The translations under genes were made by a program, and so were the position numbers. A stretch of 59,191 nucleotides of DNA from Yoonia sediminilitoris. GTDB lineage: Bacteria; Pseudomonadota; Alphaproteobacteria; Rhodobacterales; Rhodobacteraceae. The notes beneath the pieces were generated by a model. It was not told the DNA's origin, did no database searches, and saw nothing but the letters and a program-made list of their open reading frames with translations. The stretch covers positions 1-59,191 of the forward strand of contig NZ_QBUD01000018.1 of assembly GCF_003058085.1 (NCBI RefSeq), read 5' to 3'. Below, piece by piece: positions 57,805 to 59,191 of the stretch (the stretch's first letter is position 1; the number at the start of each line of letters is the position of its first letter).

Positions 57805-58308
57805 ATGTTTGATTCTGAACGTTTTCTTCATGCGCAGGAGGCGAACTACATAACGGCCCTCACCGAACTACGTGACGGACAAAAACGGACGCACTGGATG
57901 TGGTACATTTTTCCACAACTTAAAGCACTTGGACGCTCCCAAACTGCAAAGTACTTTGGCATCGAAGACTTGATAGCCGCTGAATCCTATTTGGCACATG
58001 TATTGCTTGGGCCAAGACTGGTTGAGGCTGCAAGCGCTCTGCTTTTTCACAAGTCACTGCCAATTGATACAATAATGGGATCCATAGATCGCATGAAACT
58101 CAGATCGACGGCCACACTCTTTGCTGCTGCCAATGGTGATCCGGTGTTCTTGAAATTGCTTGAGCACTTTTACGAAAGACACCCGTGCGAGCGCACGCTA
58201 GAGGTTCTAGGCCTTGATCTTGATAACTTTGGGTTAATCAGACACCTAGATAGAAGAGCATCGCGATGCTCGGGTTTCGACAAGTTCCCCGAGGAGGTAA
58301 CAGGCTAG
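57805..58308 (+). CDS. DUF1810 family protein
   Basis: 167 residues from ATG 57805 (AAGGAGG 11 bp upstream; GTG 57781 is an alternative). THWMWYIFPQLKALGRSQTAKYFGI is the hallmark of the DUF1810 family, followed by GPRLVEAASALL and PIDTIMGSIDRMKLRSTATLFA. DUF1810 proteins are small cytoplasmic proteins often next to ADP-ribose-related genes; the biochemical role is not known to me with certainty. The neighbouring ADP-ribosylglycohydrolases 6 kb away make such a link interesting. Confidence 0.85.
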   Translation: MFDSERFLHAQEANYITALTELRDGQKRTHWMWYIFPQLKALGRSQTAKYFGIEDLIAAESYLAHVLLGPRLVEAASALLFHKSLPIDTIMGSIDRMKLRSTATLFAAANGDPVFLKLLEHFYERHPCERTLEVLGLDLDNFGLIRHLDRRASRCSGFDKFPEEVTG

Positions 58309-58361
58309 CAGCTTATGGTTGTGGATCAAGTCACACAATACGTCCTCAGAACTCCTGATAG

Positions 58362-58684
58362 ATGCTGATCATACTGACGCGGAAGTCGCGTAAAGAGCGC
58401 CGGTCCGTGAAGCTGATGCATGAGGACTTGGTCAAGCTCGGGTACGATGGATCTTATGAGCGTGTGGCGGCTTTTGCCCGTGCGTGGCGCGCTGATCGGC
58501 ACCGGCTGGAACAAACGACAGGGCACGGGACGTTTGTGCCGTTGGTGTTTCAGCCCGGTGAGGCGTTCCAGTTCGATTGGAGCGAAGACTGGGCCACAAT
58601 TGGTGGTGAACGCGTCAAACTGCAGGTTGCGCACACTAAGCTCTCGCATAGCCGCACCTTCATTGTTCGCGCCTATAGCCGCGC
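58362..58684 (+). pseudogene. IS21-family istA transposase fragment
   Basis: About 107 residues match the central part of IstA: VKLMHEDLVKLGYDGSYERVAAF, TTGHGTFVPLVFQPGEAFQFDWSEDWA, with the first catalytic Asp in QFDWS. N-terminal HTH, the remaining catalytic residues and istB are missing. It breaks off at about 58684 against the ClpP-like fragment. Confidence 0.85.
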
Positions 58685-58904
58685 GTGTCGTAGTAATGTT
58701 GATGTAGTCCGACTGCACCTCTCAAGGAAACATGGCGCAGGACACCGCCCGCCAGAACATAGGGGCAAGAGGAGAGGCATGCCGTGCTTGGTAGGATCAC
58801 CGTTTCCAAGCCCTGATCTCGGATCAGTTTCCCGATCTGAAGCGCCTCATCCACGATGCCGCCGGGGCTGTTCATCGCGACAACTCCTGGCGGTGCAGGG
58901 GTGA
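58685..58904 (-). pseudogene. ClpP-like serine protease fragment
   Basis: The minus-strand frame has NSPGGIVDEALQIGKLIRDQGL and CLSSCPYVLAGGVLRH, then AVGLHQHYYDT. This is the core of a ClpP/SppA-like family found in Rhodobacterales plasmids; the Ser in CLSSC is the likely nucleophile. The end is replaced by the IS21 fragment, so it is broken. The N-terminal limit is uncertain. Confidence 0.7.
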
Positions 58905-59010
58905 ATTGAAAGGTAAGGTTGGCGGTCGGTTGTCACCAAACCTGGAAAGCGTACGGCTGCCACCTCAGTCGAAAAAGATCCGCTTGAATCAAACTTGATG
59001 ACTTGAAGGC

Positions 59011-59097
59011 CACCTAGCAATGATCGCACTGATGAACCCAGCTCTTGCAGACACCACACCAGAGCTGACCGTCTGCACCATGTTTTTGCCAAGCGGT
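59011..59097. repeat. dispersed repeat, copy C (3' end of DUF3987-module gene)
   Basis: About 87 bp identical by eye to 24310-24402 (minus the flanking), encoding on the minus strand the Cys-rich tail of the hypothetical gene at 24313-24654. It is cut by the IS3-family element starting at 59097. Confidence 0.88.
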
Positions 59098-59191
59098 GTC
59101 TGACGTCAGCGCCTATGGGTCCAAATAGCTGTATTTGCTAAGGGAGGGTTTGTTGCTCATCGTAGCCACTGAGGAGTGGACGATGAGAAAG
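59097..59191 (+). mobile_element. left end of a second IS3-family element, cut by window edge
   Basis: Starts TGTCTGACGTCAGC, identical over 14 bases to the orfA-side terminus of the IS3 element at 12126. As there, a purine-rich AAGGGAGG motif and an ATG follow (ATGAGAAAG at 59183), which would be the orfA start. The rest differs, so it is a relative and not a copy. Transposase would read rightward. Confidence 0.75.

Noticed and set aside
58847..59092. 81-codon minus-strand ORF near the right edge
   Set aside because: Chimeric frame joining the DUF3987-module repeat and the ClpP-like fragment in the wrong frames.

Overview
The window looks like an accessory, defence-rich region (a 'defence island') of an alphaproteobacterium, most probably of the Rhodobacterales/Roseobacter type. 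That placement is inferred from the GC-rich coding style, the type I-E repeat type, the IS3/IS21/IS66 fragments and the tRNA-Phe-like sequence; no housekeeping marker is present to prove it. Almost every intact gene belongs to a nucleic-acid-targeting or phage-defence family.

Layout. (1) 0.3-10.1 kb, plus strand: a zinc-ribbon protein, then a tightly coupled type I restriction-modification operon, hsdM-hsdS-(GNAT-like)-dGTPase-hsdR-YgjP-like metalloprotease-HNH protein. (2) 10.1-13.3 kb: a scar zone with a 47-nt 3' piece of tRNA-Phe, a second tRNA-3'-end-like piece, a complete IS3-family element (10608-12126) and about 1.2 kb of gene-poor DNA with short repeats. (3) 13.3-24.2 kb: a 5'-truncated DUF2357/McrC-like gene on the minus strand, then a complete type I-E CRISPR-Cas locus (cas3, cas8e, cse2, cas7e, cas5e, cas6e, cas1e, cas2e). 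Its array has 25 full repeats and 25 spacers of 32 nt in a strict 61-bp period; the 26th repeat is cut off by a sequence also present at 12.9 kb. (4) 24.3-25.5 kb, minus strand: remnants of a phage/plasmid DUF3987 module. (5) 25.7-36.7 kb, plus strand: a five-gene operon of UPF1-like helicase-Vsr-type nuclease, membrane-anchored coiled coil, membrane-anchored coiled coil-McrB AAA+ ATPase, DUF2357/McrC-like protein and an Hsp70-like protein. The composition fits the CoCoNuT class of McrBC-like systems.

(6) 37.3-48.6 kb, minus strand: a five-gene, translationally coupled operon of AddB-like nuclease, AddA/UvrD-like helicase-nuclease, unknown protein, two-motif PLD-type nuclease and SNF2-type helicase. 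I cannot match this set to a named defence system and consider it the best candidate for something undescribed. Just upstream lie a protein-phosphatase/ADP-ribosylglycohydrolase fusion and a second ADP-ribosylglycohydrolase, separated by a decayed IS66 transposase. (7) 52.0-58.3 kb: a minus-strand trio (exonuclease I, DUF6508-like protein, HEPN protein with an Rx4H motif) facing a plus-strand trio (two-domain AAA+ ATPase, WYL-type regulator, DUF1810 protein). (8) 58.3 kb to the end: a graveyard of an IS21 istA fragment, a ClpP-like protease fragment, a copy of the DUF3987-module gene end, and the first 95 bp of a second IS3-family element sharing its terminal sequence with the one at 12.1 kb.

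The systems attack foreign nucleic acid at different stages: methylation-sensitive cleavage (type I R-M), nucleotide depletion (dGTPase), adaptive interference (type I-E), and putative RNA- or DNA-degrading and abortive modules (CoCoNuT-like, AddAB-SNF2-PLD, HEPN). Functions of the last group are inferred from domains and context only.
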